The notes: generated by a model from the sequence alone, not told the origin. Positions 27,301 through 37,468 are shown, numbered from the stretch's first letter. The stretch is 64,000 nt of DNA from Rhizobium sp. TH2 (GCF_024707525.1 NZ_CP062231.1:1054001-1118000), one strand, 5' to 3'. Numbers and translations: made by a program.

Positions 27301-28224
27301 ATGTCCTTCTTCCCCGGCGAAGACCCGGAACCCGGAGATGCAACTGCCGTCGATCTCATCGAGCAGTTGATCATCCCGCGCACAACCGATCTCGGCGATT
27401 TCGAGGTGCGGCGGGCGCTGCCCTCCTCGAAGCGGCGGCTGGTCGGGCCGTTCATCTTTTTTGACCGCATGGGACCGGCGATTCTACGTGCCGGCAAGGC
27501 GGTCGATGTGCGGCCGCATCCGCATATCGGGCTCTCGACGGTGACCTATCTCTTCGACGGCGAGATGACCCACCGTGACAGCCTCGGCACCGGCATGGTC
27601 ATCAAGCCGGGTGACGTGAACCTGATGACGGCCGGGCGCGGCATCGTCCATTCCGAGCGCACGCCGGAGAACCAGCGCGGCAAGGATCTCTCGCTCTCCG
27701 GGCTGCAGACTTGGCTGGCGCTACCGGACAGTCACGAGGAGATGGATCCGGCCTTCCTGCATGCCGAGGCCGAGAACCTGCCGGATTTTTCGGATGATGG
27801 CTACTACGGCAAGGTGGTGATCGGTGGTTTCATGGGTCTCAAATCGCCGGTCAAGGTTCCCACGGATACACTCTATGTCGATCTCCACATCGCGCCGCAG
27901 AAGCGCTGTACGTTCCCGGCGGGTGCGGAAGAGCGCGCGGCCTATATCCTGTCCGGCTCGCTGGTTGTCGGAGGTGTCACCTACGAGGCCGACCAGCTTC
28001 TGGTCTTCAAGCCGGGCGAAACCTTTGATCTGGTCGGGGGCAACGAGCCCTGTCATCTCATGCTCTTCGGCGGCGAGACGATGGCCAGCAAGCGCTATAT
28101 CTGGTGGAATTTCGTTTCCTCCTCGAAGGAGCGCATCGAGCAGGCCAAGGAAGAATGGCGCACCGGCAAATTCGACATCGTCCCCGGAGACGAGGAAGAG
28201 TTCATTCCGCTGCCCGCCAATTGA
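27301..28224 (+). CDS. Pirin-family protein
   Basis: The 307-aa bicupin has the pirin core: FEVRRALPSSKRRLVGPFIFFDRMGP near residues 33-58, the metal histidines in RPHPHIGLSTVTYLFDGEMTHRDS near 70-93 and the following GRGIVHSE near 113-120. Pirins include quercetinase-like dioxygenases and redox sensors; the physiological role is unknown. It is divergent from tlyA with 88 bp between starts, and the serine hydrolase gene follows 13 nt after the stop, so these two probably form an operon. Confidence 0.92.
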   Translation: MSFFPGEDPEPGDATAVDLIEQLIIPRTTDLGDFEVRRALPSSKRRLVGPFIFFDRMGPAILRAGKAVDVRPHPHIGLSTVTYLFDGEMTHRDSLGTGMVIKPGDVNLMTAGRGIVHSERTPENQRGKDLSLSGLQTWLALPDSHEEMDPAFLHAEAENLPDFSDDGYYGKVVIGGFMGLKSPVKVPTDTLYVDLHIAPQKRCTFPAGAEERAAYILSGSLVVGGVTYEADQLLVFKPGETFDLVGGNEPCHLMLFGGETMASKRYIWWNFVSSSKERIEQAKEEWRTGKFDIVPGDEEEFIPLPAN

Positions 28225-28237
28225 TTGAGAGTGACAG

Positions 28238-29419
28238 ATGACCGATCCCAGCCAGTATCGCGATCCCCGCAATCCAGGTGGTCCGCTTATTCCGCGTGCC
28301 GAATGGGATGGCGCTCCCCATAATCGCTGGACCTTCCAGAATGTGCGCCAGATCGTGCCGACGGCGGAGGTCTGGCGCGGCCCCGGCCCGGTCCTGCCGC
28401 TGGCCAGCGCGCCCCAAAATCTTGCTGGTCTCGAATTCGAGTCCGACGGCACGCGGCAGACGATTGCCGAATTTCTCGATACCAGCTTCACCGATGGCTT
28501 CATCGTGCTGCACAAGGGCGCCATCGTTACCGAGACCTACATGAACGGCATGCAACCGCGCACGACGCATCTGTCGCAATCGGTGGCGAAGTCGATCGTC
28601 GGTACGGTTGCGGGCATCCTGCATGGGCGGGGCGAACTGGATTTCGCGGCGCCGGTGACCCATTACCTGCCGGAGCTGGCCAACACGGCCTATCGCGGCG
28701 CTACCGTGCAGCAGGTCATGGACATGCAGAGCGGCGTGCTGTTCGACGAAACTTATACATCACCCGATTCCCACATCGCCAAGGTCGATGCCGCCTGCGG
28801 CTGGAAGGAGCCGAAACCGGGCTGGCCGGACACGATGTGGAAGCTGATTACGGAACTCACGGAATCCGAGGCCGCACACGGAGAATCCTTCCGCTACCGC
28901 TCGATCGAGACCGACGTGATCGGTTTCATCCTGCAAAGGGTCTCCGGCCTGATGCTGCCGGAACTGGTGAGCCGCGAACTCTGGGCGCCGATGGGGGCCG
29001 AGGAGGACGCCTATTTCACCGTCGATCCCTCGGGTTATGGCCTCGCCGACGGTGGCTTCAACGCCACGCTCCGAGACTACGCCCGTTTCGCGCAGCTCAT
29101 CTGCAATGTCGGCGCGGCGCATGGACGGCAGATCGTGCCGCGGTCCTTCATCATCGATCTGCCCAACGGCGACCACGCGAAGTTCGGCGGCGATTACCGC
29201 ATCGCGCTGCCCAAGGGCGCCTATCACAACCAGTTCTGGCTCGAAGAGCCAGGCGAACCGGTTGCCATCTGCCGGGGCGTCTTCGGGCAACTGATCTACA
29301 TCAATCCCCGGCATGACTTCGTTGCGGTCAAACTCTCGACATGGCCGGAGTTCACTCATCCCCGCCGCACGCGAACGGCGCTTGCCGCTATACGCGCAAT
29401 CCGGTCTGTCGTGGTATAG
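28238..29419 (+). CDS. Beta-lactamase-fold serine hydrolase
   Basis: The 393-aa protein is a class C beta-lactamase-like hydrolase or esterase. The nucleophile motif SxxK is SVAK in [13 protein letters not shown] near residues 110-122, preceded by [14 protein letters not shown]. The second motif appears as [10 protein letters not shown] near 223-232, and the region [17 protein letters not shown] near 271-287 is conserved in the family. No signal peptide is visible, unlike true beta-lactamases, so a cytoplasmic esterase or amidase (compare 6-aminohexanoate-dimer hydrolase) fits better. It follows pirin closely. Confidence 0.85.
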   Translation: MTDPSQYRDPRNPGGPLIPRAEWDGAPHNRWTFQNVRQIVPTAEVWRGPGPVLPLASAPQNLAGLEFESDGTRQTIAEFLDTSFTDGFIVLHKGAIVTETYMNGMQPRTTHLSQSVAKSIVGTVAGILHGRGELDFAAPVTHYLPELANTAYRGATVQQVMDMQSGVLFDETYTSPDSHIAKVDAACGWKEPKPGWPDTMWKLITELTESEAAHGESFRYRSIETDVIGFILQRVSGLMLPELVSRELWAPMGAEEDAYFTVDPSGYGLADGGFNATLRDYARFAQLICNVGAAHGRQIVPRSFIIDLPNGDHAKFGGDYRIALPKGAYHNQFWLEEPGEPVAICRGVFGQLIYINPRHDFVAVKLSTWPEFTHPRRTRTALAAIRAIRSVVV

Positions 29420-29607
29420 GAACATTCGCGGCGCGTTTGCGGATTCAATCGAAATCCGGTGCCGCGACTATTTGCGGCGTCGCTTTGCCGACGAAAATGT
29501 ATACTATTTCTGCCGGACGCCCTAAATTGCGCCTTGATGCGGTTGAAAAAAGCCTTCGAGACGATAGAACGCCGCACGAATATGCCGCCCGGCGAGCAGG
29601 ACCCAAA

Positions 29608-31533
29608 GTGACACAAGCGCTGAATACCCCCATCCTCGATCAGGTTGAATTTCCCGCCGATCTTCGCAAGCTCGATGACAAGGATATGCCCCAGCTTGCG
29701 GCCGAACTGCGTGAGGAGATGATTGACGCTGTCTCCCGGACGGGCGGGCATTTGGGCGCCGGCCTCGGCGTGGTGGAGCTTACCATCGCCATCCACAAGG
29801 TGTTCAACACGCCGCATGACCGGCTGATCTTCGATGTCGGCCATCAATGTTATCCGCACAAAATCCTGACCGGCCGCCGCGACCGCATCCGCACGCTGCG
29901 CCAGGAAGGCGGCCTTTCGGGCTTCACCCGCCGGGCGGAGAGCGAATACGACCCATTCGGTGCGGCGCATTCCTCGACCTCGATTTCGGCCGGCCTCGGC
30001 ATGGCGGTCGCGACGAATCTCGATGGCACGAAGCGCAACGTGATCTCGGTGATCGGCGATGGCGCGCTTTCCGGCGGCATGGCGTATGAGGCGCTCAACA
30101 ATGCCGGTTCGCTCGATGCGCGCCTGATCGTCATCCTCAACGACAACGACATGTCGATCGCGCCGCCAACCGGCGCCATGAGCGCCTATCTCGCGCGGCT
30201 CGCCACGGGAAGGACCTATCTCGGCTTCCGCGAGATCGGCAAGAAGCTGACCGCCTATCTCGGCAAGAAGGTCGATCGCGCCGTCACCCGCGCGGTCGAG
30301 CATGCCCGCGGTTATGTCACGGGCGGCACGCTGTTCGAAGAACTCGGCTTCTATCATATCGGCCCGATCGACGGACATTCCTTCGACCATCTGCTGCCTG
30401 TTTTGCGCAATGTCCGTGATAACAGCACTGGCCCCGTGCTGATCCATGTCGTGACGCAGAAGGGCAAGGGCTATGCGCCCGCCGAGGCGGCTGCCGACAA
30501 GTATCACGGCGTCAACAAGTTCGACGTCATCACCGGCACCCAGGCCAAGGCCAAGCCCAATGCGCCGGCCTATACCTCGGTCTTCGCCGAGGCGCTGCTC
30601 GAGGAAGCGCGCCACGACGAGAAGATCATCGGCATCACGGCCGCGATGCCCGACGGCACCGGCCTCGGCAAGCTCGCGAGCGTCTTCCCGGAGCGCTGTT
30701 TCGATGTCGGCATTGCCGAACAGCATGGCGTGACCTTTGCCGCTGGCCTTGCCGCCGAGGGCTTCAAGCCATTCGCGGCGATCTACTCCACCTTCCTGCA
30801 ACGCGCCTATGATCAGGTCGTTCATGACGTGGCGATCCAGAAACTGCCGGTGCGTTTTCCCATCGATCGCGCCGGCTATGTCGGCGCCGATGGCCCGACC
30901 CATGCCGGTTCGTTCGACACGACCTATCTCGCGACGCTGCCCGGTTTCGTGGTCATGGCGGCTGCTGATGAGGCTGAGCTCAAGCACATGGTGCGCACGG
31001 CTGCCGCCTATGATGAAGGCCCGATTTCCTTCCGCTATCCGCGCGGCGAAGGCGTCGGCGTCGACCTGCCTGCACGCGGTTCGATCCTCGAGATCGGCAA
31101 GGGCCGTATTGTCAAGCAGGGCTCCAAGGTGGCGATCCTGTCCTTTGGTACGCGGCTGGCCGACGCGCTGCTCGCTGCCGAGGATCTCGATGCGGCCGGC
31201 CTCCCGACCACTGTCGCCGATGCCCGTTTCGCCAAACCCCTCGACCATGACCTGATCCGACAGCTTGCCCGTCACCACGAAGTGCTGATCACGGTCGAGG
31301 AAGGCTCGATCGGCGGCTTCGGCAGCCACGTCCTGCATTTCCTCGCCCATGAAGGCCTGCTCGATGGCCGGCTGAAGGTGCGGCCACTGATCATGCCCGA
31401 TATGTTCGTCGAACAGGCCAAGCCCGAAACGATGAATGCCCTGGCGGGTCTCGACCGCAAGGGCATCGTATCGACGGTGTTCGATATGCTGGGGCGGGAT
31501 AGCGGCCAACATGGCACGCTGGTCAACGGGTAG
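29608..31533 (+). CDS. dxs: 1-deoxy-D-xylulose-5-phosphate synthase
   Basis: Dxs condenses pyruvate and glyceraldehyde 3-phosphate using thiamine diphosphate, the entry to the MEP isoprenoid pathway. The 641-aa product (GTG start) shows [16 protein letters not shown] near 72-87, the TPP motif [20 protein letters not shown] near 147-166, [16 protein letters not shown] near 175-190, and the transketolase central domain [18 protein letters not shown] near 370-387. The frame stays open upstream to 29341, inside the serine hydrolase, but the protein family begins at MTQALNTP, so 29608 is used. Confidence 0.96.
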   Translation: MTQALNTPILDQVEFPADLRKLDDKDMPQLAAELREEMIDAVSRTGGHLGAGLGVVELTIAIHKVFNTPHDRLIFDVGHQCYPHKILTGRRDRIRTLRQEGGLSGFTRRAESEYDPFGAAHSSTSISAGLGMAVATNLDGTKRNVISVIGDGALSGGMAYEALNNAGSLDARLIVILNDNDMSIAPPTGAMSAYLARLATGRTYLGFREIGKKLTAYLGKKVDRAVTRAVEHARGYVTGGTLFEELGFYHIGPIDGHSFDHLLPVLRNVRDNSTGPVLIHVVTQKGKGYAPAEAAADKYHGVNKFDVITGTQAKAKPNAPAYTSVFAEALLEEARHDEKIIGITAAMPDGTGLGKLASVFPERCFDVGIAEQHGVTFAAGLAAEGFKPFAAIYSTFLQRAYDQVVHDVAIQKLPVRFPIDRAGYVGADGPTHAGSFDTTYLATLPGFVVMAAADEAELKHMVRTAAAYDEGPISFRYPRGEGVGVDLPARGSILEIGKGRIVKQGSKVAILSFGTRLADALLAAEDLDAAGLPTTVADARFAKPLDHDLIRQLARHHEVLITVEEGSIGGFGSHVLHFLAHEGLLDGRLKVRPLIMPDMFVEQAKPETMNALAGLDRKGIVSTVFDMLGRDSGQHGTLVNG

Positions 31534-31560
31534 AGCTTACAAGTCGCGGCGCTTTAACAG

Positions 31561-32742
31561 TCAGATCGGTCCTAGCGGAAGGAACGAAAAGTTGTCCTCT
31601 GTCAGTTGATCGGCATCGATGCCCGACAGCACGATCCTGTCGCCCTTGCCGAGCGATATCCACGTATTCTCGCCGTGCTGGCTGATATCGAGATCGCTGA
31701 AATCCACGTTCCCGAGCTTGTTCAGCCAGATGATGTCTTCGCCGAAGGTAAAGTCGCCGATCGTGTCCTTGCCGTCGCCTCGGATGAAGAGGAAAGAATC
31801 GAAGCCGTCTTCGCCGATCATCGCGTCCGTGCCGCGACCACCATTGATGAGATCGTCGCCGGCTCCGCCAACAAGGGTATTGTCGCCCCGGTTGCCGAAG
31901 ACGTTGTTGTCCTCGTCGTTGCCGAAGCCGCTGACGTTCTTTTTGCCGGTGAGATAAAGCGCCTCGATATGGTCGTCGAGGGAGAAGGTCGCGGATGACC
32001 GGACTCCGTCATACCCTTCGCCGGCCTCCTCGACAATGATCGCATCGCCCTTCGAGATCCTGTATTCATCGTTGCTGTCACCGCCGATGAGTTGTCCGTT
32101 GACATTGCCTTTCCTGGTATCAATCATGTCATTGCCGGCGCCGAACAGGATGTCGCCCTCGACGTTGCCGGTATTGATGAAGGTGTTTTCGCCGTCACTC
32201 AGGATGACGACCGCATAGGCCTGTCCGCTGATCGTGCCCTTGTTGATCACGTCGGCACCTTCTCCACTGGCCACATATAGGCCGACGGTCGCGCCTTCTA
32301 TGGTCCCACCCGCTCCGTTGACGACACGGGAGTCGTCGCCGTGGCCGAGAATCGCGTAATTGCCCGAGACATGGCCGAAGTTCCGGATGTTGGTGTTGAT
32401 ATTGGTATCGATGCCGAAATCCGTGGCTTCGATCACGCCGCGATTGACGATCTTGGTATCGCCCCCGACGCTGTCGATGCCGGTGGCGCCCTTGATCTTG
32501 GAATGCTCACCGATAAGGATTGTCGTGCCGAAGGCGGCGACTTCGATCGCATGGATGCCGGCGCCGGTACTGGAGACATCACCGAAAAGCTTCAGCGTGT
32601 TGCCGAAATCCTGATCGGAGAGCGCAATCGCGGGTGCCCCGGCTACCGTGATCGCCGCTTGCTTCTCGAGCGTCCAGGTCTTTTCGGCGCCGTTGATCTG
32701 CCACTGCTCGTTGGTGTCCTCGCTGATGACTTTCTTGGCCAC
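31561..32742 (-). CDS. Beta-helix/RTX fusion protein, paralogue 2
   Basis: A 393-aa acidic protein, no signal peptide. GTG 32742 is chosen because it has an AGGAG site 8 nt away and gives an N-terminus that aligns with its neighbour. Order: a 35-residue Trp-rich lead (WQINGAEKTWTLEKQAAITV); a beta-helix-like region about 40-205 with irregular turns such as IVNRGVIEATDFGI and VINKGTISGQAYAVVI; two or three RTX nonapeptides near 290-325 (GGAGDDLINGGRGTD); and a C-terminal tail with ISQHGENTWISLGKGDRIVL and DNFSF. The same plan occurs in the gene upstream. Probably secreted by a type I system; function unknown. Confidence 0.8.
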   Translation of the reverse strand: MAKKVISEDTNEQWQINGAEKTWTLEKQAAITVAGAPAIALSDQDFGNTLKLFGDVSSTGAGIHAIEVAAFGTTILIGEHSKIKGATGIDSVGGDTKIVNRGVIEATDFGIDTNINTNIRNFGHVSGNYAILGHGDDSRVVNGAGGTIEGATVGLYVASGEGADVINKGTISGQAYAVVILSDGENTFINTGNVEGDILFGAGNDMIDTRKGNVNGQLIGGDSNDEYRISKGDAIIVEEAGEGYDGVRSSATFSLDDHIEALYLTGKKNVSGFGNDEDNNVFGNRGDNTLVGGAGDDLINGGRGTDAMIGEDGFDSFLFIRGDGKDTIGDFTFGEDIIWLNKLGNVDFSDLDISQHGENTWISLGKGDRIVLSGIDADQLTEDNFSFLPLGPI

Positions 32743-32820
32743 TATAACTTCTCCTGGTCCGGTTCGCGCACGTTCGCCGATGCCGCTCATGCGGCCCCCA
32801 TTGCCGGGCTGACGAATGCG

Positions 32821-34005
32821 CTAGGCGACCGATGTGAGTTGGAAGGTGAAATCGTTTTCGTCGATGATGCTGATATCGGTGTTCATGATGACGAGACGGT
32901 CGCCCTGACCCAGGCTGATCCAGACGTCGGCGCCATGCTGGCTGATCCTGCCCTCGAGATCGTCGAAAGAGTCGAACTTCTTGAATTCGGGCAAATAGAT
33001 TTGATCCACGCCATCTTCGAAGCCGGTGATGCGGTCATGGCCGTCTCCGCGCTTGAAGACGAACATGTCCTCGCCTTCGTCGCCGTTCATCACGTCATCG
33101 CCCTTGCCGCCGCCGAGGAAATCGTCGCCGGCACCGCCCGCGAGCGAATTATCACCCTTGTTGCCCATCACGACATTGTCGTCGTCATTGCCCCAGCCGC
33201 TGCCGTCGGCCTTGCCGATGAGGAACAGGTTCTCGATGTTGTCCTCCAGGCTGAACGACGAGGTCGAGTAGACCCGGTCGGTGCCGAAGCCGAGGATCTC
33301 CGAGATCTCGGTGTCGTGGCTTGACACTTTGTACGTGTCGTTTCCGTCGCCACCGTTGATCACGCCGTCCACGAAGCCCTTGCGAACGTCGATCGTGTCG
33401 CGTCCGCTACCGAAATAGAGGTCGCCCGAGACGGTGCCCGTGTTCCTGAAGAGGTTGTCGCCGAGGCTGGTGATCGTGACTGCGGCATCCGCGCCGCTGA
33501 TCAGGCCATGGTTGATGACCCGGCTGTCGTACCCGTCCTCGATCAAAATGCCGATCGAATTGCCGATGATCTCGCCACCGGCGAGGTTCTTGACGACGGA
33601 ACCGCCATAGGTTTCGATCCCGCGCTCGCCCGAAATGTCGCCATCGCCCCGGATCACTGCCGCGGTCGTCGACAGAATTCCCTGCACGTTGCCGACGATG
33701 TCGCCATGGTTCATCACCCTGAGGCCATCCGCTTCATTGCGGATGCCCGTCCAGGCGTCGATGCGGCTGGCCTTGCCGATGGTGATCGTCGTGTCGTCGC
33801 CGGCCACATTGATGCCGCGCGCCAGTGCGCCGTTGGCGTCGAGATCGCCGAACACGTTCAGGTGGTTGCCGGTGCTCGATTCGAGCACCTCGATCGTGTC
33901 GCCGAAGACGGTGATCGTCGCGTCCTTCTTCAGTGTCCAGGTTTCATCGCTCTCGTCGATGGTCCACGTTGCATTGCTGTCTTGGTTCTTTACATACTTC
34001 GACAC
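32821..34005 (-). CDS. Beta-helix/RTX fusion protein, paralogue 1
   Basis: A 394-aa protein with the same architecture as the following gene: Trp-rich lead (WTIDESDETWTLKKDATITV), beta-helix-like turns to about 205 (VMNHGDIVGNVQGI, VINHGLISGADAAVTI), RTX units near 290-325 (GGAGDDFLGGGKGDDVMNGD) and tail ISQHGADVWISLGQGDRLVI ending NDFTFQLTSVA. The start is GTG 34005 with GGGAG 6 nt upstream; the longer frame to 34050 overlaps the 41-codon ORF. The two paralogues are 78 bp apart and look like an operon. Divergence between them is high outside the tail and lead, so the duplication is not recent. Confidence 0.8.
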   Translation of the reverse strand: MSKYVKNQDSNATWTIDESDETWTLKKDATITVFGDTIEVLESSTGNHLNVFGDLDANGALARGINVAGDDTTITIGKASRIDAWTGIRNEADGLRVMNHGDIVGNVQGILSTTAAVIRGDGDISGERGIETYGGSVVKNLAGGEIIGNSIGILIEDGYDSRVINHGLISGADAAVTITSLGDNLFRNTGTVSGDLYFGSGRDTIDVRKGFVDGVINGGDGNDTYKVSSHDTEISEILGFGTDRVYSTSSFSLEDNIENLFLIGKADGSGWGNDDDNVVMGNKGDNSLAGGAGDDFLGGGKGDDVMNGDEGEDMFVFKRGDGHDRITGFEDGVDQIYLPEFKKFDSFDDLEGRISQHGADVWISLGQGDRLVIMNTDISIIDENDFTFQLTSVA

Positions 34006-34018
34006 GGTGAGCTCCCGA

Positions 34019-34144
34019 TCATGCAATCGCAAAGGTGAAGTCTTCTTCACCTGATGCGTCGAGATTGATGCTCGGGATGATCAATCGGTCGCCATTTATG
34101 CTCGACCTTGAAAAGCAATCTTCAGAAATGCTCATGTTTTGCAT
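34019..34144 (-). CDS. 41-aa ORF resembling the C-terminal tail of the RTX paralogues
   Basis: This short frame begins at ATG 34144 behind a strong GGAGG ribosome site (6-nt spacing) and ends 13 nt before the GTG of paralogue 1. Its second half, from NGDRLIIPSI to EEDFTFAIA, aligns with the ends of both downstream proteins (GDRLVIMNTD...NDFTFQLTSVA; GDRIVLSGID...DNFSFLPLGPI). The first 16 residues (MQNMSISEDCFSRSSI) retain a trace of the ISQHG region. It contains no RTX unit. It may be a remnant of a third paralogue whose front was deleted, or a true microprotein carrying only the secretion-type tail; the intact ribosome site favours translation. Confidence 0.55.
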   Translation of the reverse strand: MQNMSISEDCFSRSSINGDRLIIPSINLDASGEEDFTFAIA

Positions 34145-34162
34145 GGGATTCCTCCGTGTTTC

Positions 34163-34180
34163 GGAAGCCCTTTTGCTTCC
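34163..34180 (-). other. Hairpin in the 5' leader of the RTX operon
   Basis: GGAAGC pairs with GCTTCC across six bases, 19 nt upstream of the 41-codon ORF. It lies just before the GGAGG ribosome site and could influence access to it. There is no T tract downstream, so it is not a terminator in this direction. Confidence 0.35.
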
Positions 34181-34221
34181 TTTTCATGGAGGCATACTCA
34201 CCCATGAGGGCGCGCTGCGGC

Positions 34222-34237
34222 TGTTCCCCTGGTAACA
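34222..34237. promoter_or_regulatory. Palindrome TGTTCCC-CT-GGTAACA upstream of RTX operon
   Basis: This is the second copy of the 16-bp element found at 6701-6716. It is 78 bp upstream of the 41-codon ORF that heads the RTX operon. AT-rich sequence (about 34240-34270) flanks it on the far side, consistent with a promoter region. I found no further copy in the window. Confidence 0.5.
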
Positions 34238-34433
34238 GGAATGAAAAATACTTAATTACATGAATTACTTAGCGGCGGGATGGCGTTGGTCAGACGATCG
34301 TGTCGGACCAAGCCTGCCGATAGCATCGCTATGTTTCTGCAAGATAAATTCTGATGGATGATCGTATCAGGCTTGCTTCAGCTGGACGTGTTTACTGTAT
34401 TAATTGTTTCAGCGTGGAGCCGTTGGTTTGGTG

Positions 34434-35441
34434 CTACGGCGCCTGCGTCGGCACCAGGAGCAGGATGTCGAGATCTTTCTCGGGGTAGAAATCCGCGGCC
34501 GTCATCTCGAATGTCGTCGGGCCGGTCTTCTTCACATCCGTACCACAGAAGCTGACATAATTGTCGCCTTCGCCCTTATCGACGATCAAAGTGAACTTCT
34601 TGATCGGGCCGGACCAGTTGGCACCGGTTGTCAGGACATAGGAAATCCAGTTCTCCACGAGATAAGGCTGTCCGTCGCGCATCAGGGCATTGGATTTCTT
34701 CGCGAGCTTCACGAAGCTGTCGTCAACACAGAACTTCTTCTTGTATTCCTCGAAACGCTCGCCCTTCGGCTCGTTGTTCTCATCGAGGAATGTTGTCGCC
34801 ACGGTGCCGCCGACGCTCGGGCGGTAGCGGTGGGAAACCTTGATATCCTTACCCGTGGGAAAGCTGGTCTTCCAGTAGTAGGCGGATTTCAGCGTCCACA
34901 TCGGCACATATTCCTTCTTCATGCCGGAGCCGTCGTCATAGATATCGGGGATGACAAGTCCCCTGGTCAGCAAGTCCTCGATCGTTTCCGGCGGAAGCTT
35001 CTTGAGTGCCTCTCGTGCCGCCTGACTCTGAGGATTCATCGGCAGGCTTTCGGCGTTGATGGCATCGGTCATGTCGAGGTCGCCGACATAGATGCGCTGC
35101 TGCAACGAGGGTTTCAGGTCGGCGCCGTCCTGGGTGACCGAGAAGCCGAGGAAGTTGTCGCTCTCGACATCGCCGGCATCCATGTTCTGCTCCGGCCCGC
35201 CCGGAATATCCGGCATCGGGAAGGCGACATAGGTCTCGACTTCTGCGTCCGATGTGTTGCGGAAGACGTAATCCACCCGCACCTCTTTCGGCGAGATGTA
35301 GAGCTTCTCCTCCTCCATCGAGACCGCGTCGCTGCGCGTATAGACCAGCCCGCCCGTCTTGAGTTCGGCGGTCGTGTCATTGGCTGCTGCCGTGGTGGCG
35401 TAAAGGGCGAGGATGAGGCTCAGGGACGCGATGCGGGTCAT
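34434..35441 (-). CDS. DUF4424-domain secreted protein
   Basis: The 335-aa protein has a signal peptide (about 1-20, TTAAAND) and one DUF4424 domain: TAELKTGGLVYTRSDAVSMEEEKLYISPKEVRVDYVF near residues 24-60, then AFPMPDIPGG near 73-82 and, toward the end, VDKGEGDNYVSFCGTDVKK near 292-310. The family is periplasmic and of unknown function. It lies downstream of the RTX promoter region and upstream of nothing obvious on its strand; 113 bp separate it from the chemoreceptor end. It may form part of the accessory block with the RTX genes, but the sequence gives no direct link. Confidence 0.82.
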   Translation of the reverse strand: MTRIASLSLILALYATTAAANDTTAELKTGGLVYTRSDAVSMEEEKLYISPKEVRVDYVFRNTSDAEVETYVAFPMPDIPGGPEQNMDAGDVESDNFLGFSVTQDGADLKPSLQQRIYVGDLDMTDAINAESLPMNPQSQAAREALKKLPPETIEDLLTRGLVIPDIYDDGSGMKKEYVPMWTLKSAYYWKTSFPTGKDIKVSHRYRPSVGGTVATTFLDENNEPKGERFEEYKKKFCVDDSFVKLAKKSNALMRDGQPYLVENWISYVLTTGANWSGPIKKFTLIVDKGEGDNYVSFCGTDVKKTGPTTFEMTAADFYPEKDLDILLLVPTQAP

Positions 35442-35554
35442 GGTCGAACTCCGGTTCGCGGCCGAAGCTACGGGCGGGGGAGGCGGCCGTCAATGGTTCC
35501 GGAGACGCACAAGACCCCTGAAGCAATCGAGGGGCCCTGCATTGGTTCTGCTGA

Positions 35555-37468
35555 TCAGAACTCTTTCCAATCCTGGGCGGCATTGCTTGCCGCGGCTGCC
35601 GGCCGGCGTACGGCCGTTGCCGGGCGCGAGGGCAGCCGCACCGGCTCCGCCATCGCCCGTGCCACCTGTTTCAGGGCAGATTGCGCGTCCCCACCGCTCG
35701 CCAGCTTGAACTGATCGACCAGTCCGCGCAGCCGTTCGGCCTCATTTGCCAGGCTGACAGAGGCCGCCGTGGATTGCTCGACCATCGCTGCGTTCTGCTG
35801 GGTGGTCTGGTCCATGGCGTTGACGGCCTGGTTGACCTCGGCGAGCCCCACGGACTGCTCCTTGGTCGAGGTGGCGATCGCCTGCATGTGGCTGTTGATA
35901 TCGCCGATGAAGCTGCAGATCGTTTTCAGCGCGGTTCCGGTTTCGCGCACCAGCTTCACGCCGCCCGCGACCTCGGTCGAAGAATTGTGGATCAGCCCCT
36001 TGATCTCCTTGGCGGCATTGGCCGAACGTTGTGCAAGCTCGCGGACTTCTTGGGCAACGACGGCAAAACCCCTGCCTGCGTCGCCGGCGCGCGCCGCCTC
36101 GACACCGGCATTGAGTGCCAGCAGGTTGGTCTGGAAGGCAATCTCGTCGATCACGCCGATGATGTTCGAGATCTGCTGCGACGAGCTCTCGATGCGCTGC
36201 ATCGCCTCTTCGGCCTGCGACACGATCTCTGAGGACTTCACGGCACTCTGGTTGGCCTGCGTGGCGATGCCGCGCGCCTCTTCCGTGCGCTTCTCGGAAT
36301 TGCCGACATTGGCGGTGATCTCGTCGAGCGCCGCGGCGGTCTCTTCGAGCGAAGCCGCCTGCTGTTCGGTCCGGCGTGAGAGGTCCTGCGCGCCGGTGGA
36401 AATCTCGCGCGTCCCGCTGTCCATCGTCGAGATGCCGCTGGAGATCTGCGACAGCGCCTCGCCGAGTTGGCGTATGGAGCTATTGAAATCGTGACGCAGG
36501 GCCTCGAATTCGGGTGCGAAGGCTTCGGTGAGTTCGAAGGCGAGATCTCCTGAAGACAAGCGCTTGAGGGCAGCGCCCAGACCCGATGTGGCGATCCGAA
36601 GCTTCTCGGCGGCATCCGCTTCCGCGCGTTCCTGAGCCGTGACGCGATCGACCTCGGCCTGGAGCCTCGCCGCATCGGCCTCCTGCTCCAGCCGCTTGTT
36701 CTCGATTGCCGAGTGGCGGAACACCTCCACCGCGCTCGACATCGAGCCGATCTCGTCCTTGCGGCCGGCATAGGGAATCGCCGCCTCGGTGTCGCCGTCG
36801 GCCAGGTTACTCATCGCGCCGGTGATCTGCCGGATCGGCTTGCTGACATTGGAGAGCACGACCCAAAGCGCGAAGCCGGCGCCCGCCGCAGCGAGCAATG
36901 CGACAAGCCAGAGCGCGCTGGTATAGATCAGCTGCTCGGCGACGGATTTCGAATATTCCTCGCCACCGACGCGAATCTGCAGGTCGATGAGCGCGCTGAT
37001 GTCGGAGCCGAGCGGGTCGATAACCGCATAGAGCCGATCGACGACGAAGGTGTCCAGTGCGGCCTTATCCTTGGCAGTCATGATCGTGATGAGTTTTTCG
37101 ATCTCGGGCGCGGCGGCACTTGCCTTTGCCTCGAAGTTTTTCGCGATCGCGGTTTCCTCGTCGGTGAGATAGGTCGACCGATAGGTCGTCCAGGTCTTTT
37201 CGATCACTGCCTTCGCGTCCTGGATCGATTTTTCGCCGGCGCTCCAGTCCATGCCGCCGTTGCGGACCTTATGCGCGGTATCGACGATGTTCACCGCATA
37301 GAGATCGGCGACCACCTTCAACTGCTTGGCGGGAACGAGGCGATCCTCGACCACCGTCTTGAGGCTCGCGGAAATATCCGATGTGATGATGAAGGTCGCG
37401 ACGAGCAGACCTGCGATGATAAGCGCCAGCGACAGAATGCAGGCGGCAAGCTTTGATGTAATAGTCAC
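35555..37468 (-). CDS. Methyl-accepting chemotaxis protein
   Basis: The 637-aa transducer has a first membrane segment at about residues 8-30, a periplasmic four-helix-bundle-like sensor (about 31-185), a second membrane segment (about 187-208), a HAMP domain (about 210-262), a second HAMP-like segment near 310-350, and the MA signalling domain to about 600. The hairpin tip is [40 protein letters not shown]. The C-terminus WKEF resembles the aromatic pentapeptide that tethers CheR/CheB. GTG 37468 has a GGGGGA site; an in-frame TTG at 37486 is the alternative. The ligand is unknown. No che genes are nearby. Confidence 0.93.
   Translation of the reverse strand: MTITSKLAACILSLALIIAGLLVATFIITSDISASLKTVVEDRLVPAKQLKVVADLYAVNIVDTAHKVRNGGMDWSAGEKSIQDAKAVIEKTWTTYRSTYLTDEETAIAKNFEAKASAAAPEIEKLITIMTAKDKAALDTFVVDRLYAVIDPLGSDISALIDLQIRVGGEEYSKSVAEQLIYTSALWLVALLAAAGAGFALWVVLSNVSKPIRQITGAMSNLADGDTEAAIPYAGRKDEIGSMSSAVEVFRHSAIENKRLEQEADAARLQAEVDRVTAQERAEADAAEKLRIATSGLGAALKRLSSGDLAFELTEAFAPEFEALRHDFNSSIRQLGEALSQISSGISTMDSGTREISTGAQDLSRRTEQQAASLEETAAALDEITANVGNSEKRTEEARGIATQANQSAVKSSEIVSQAEEAMQRIESSSQQISNIIGVIDEIAFQTNLLALNAGVEAARAGDAGRGFAVVAQEVRELAQRSANAAKEIKGLIHNSSTEVAGGVKLVRETGTALKTICSFIGDINSHMQAIATSTKEQSVGLAEVNQAVNAMDQTTQQNAAMVEQSTAASVSLANEAERLRGLVDQFKLASGGDAQSALKQVARAMAEPVRLPSRPATAVRRPAAAASNAAQDWKEF

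Noticed and set aside
29356..31512. 718-codon open frame opposite dxs
   Set aside because: It is the antisense shadow of dxs; it also runs into the serine hydrolase gene and has no recognisable domain.
35515..35534. CCCCT/AGGGG hairpin after the chemoreceptor gene as terminator
   Set aside because: Only five base pairs and no proper T tract.
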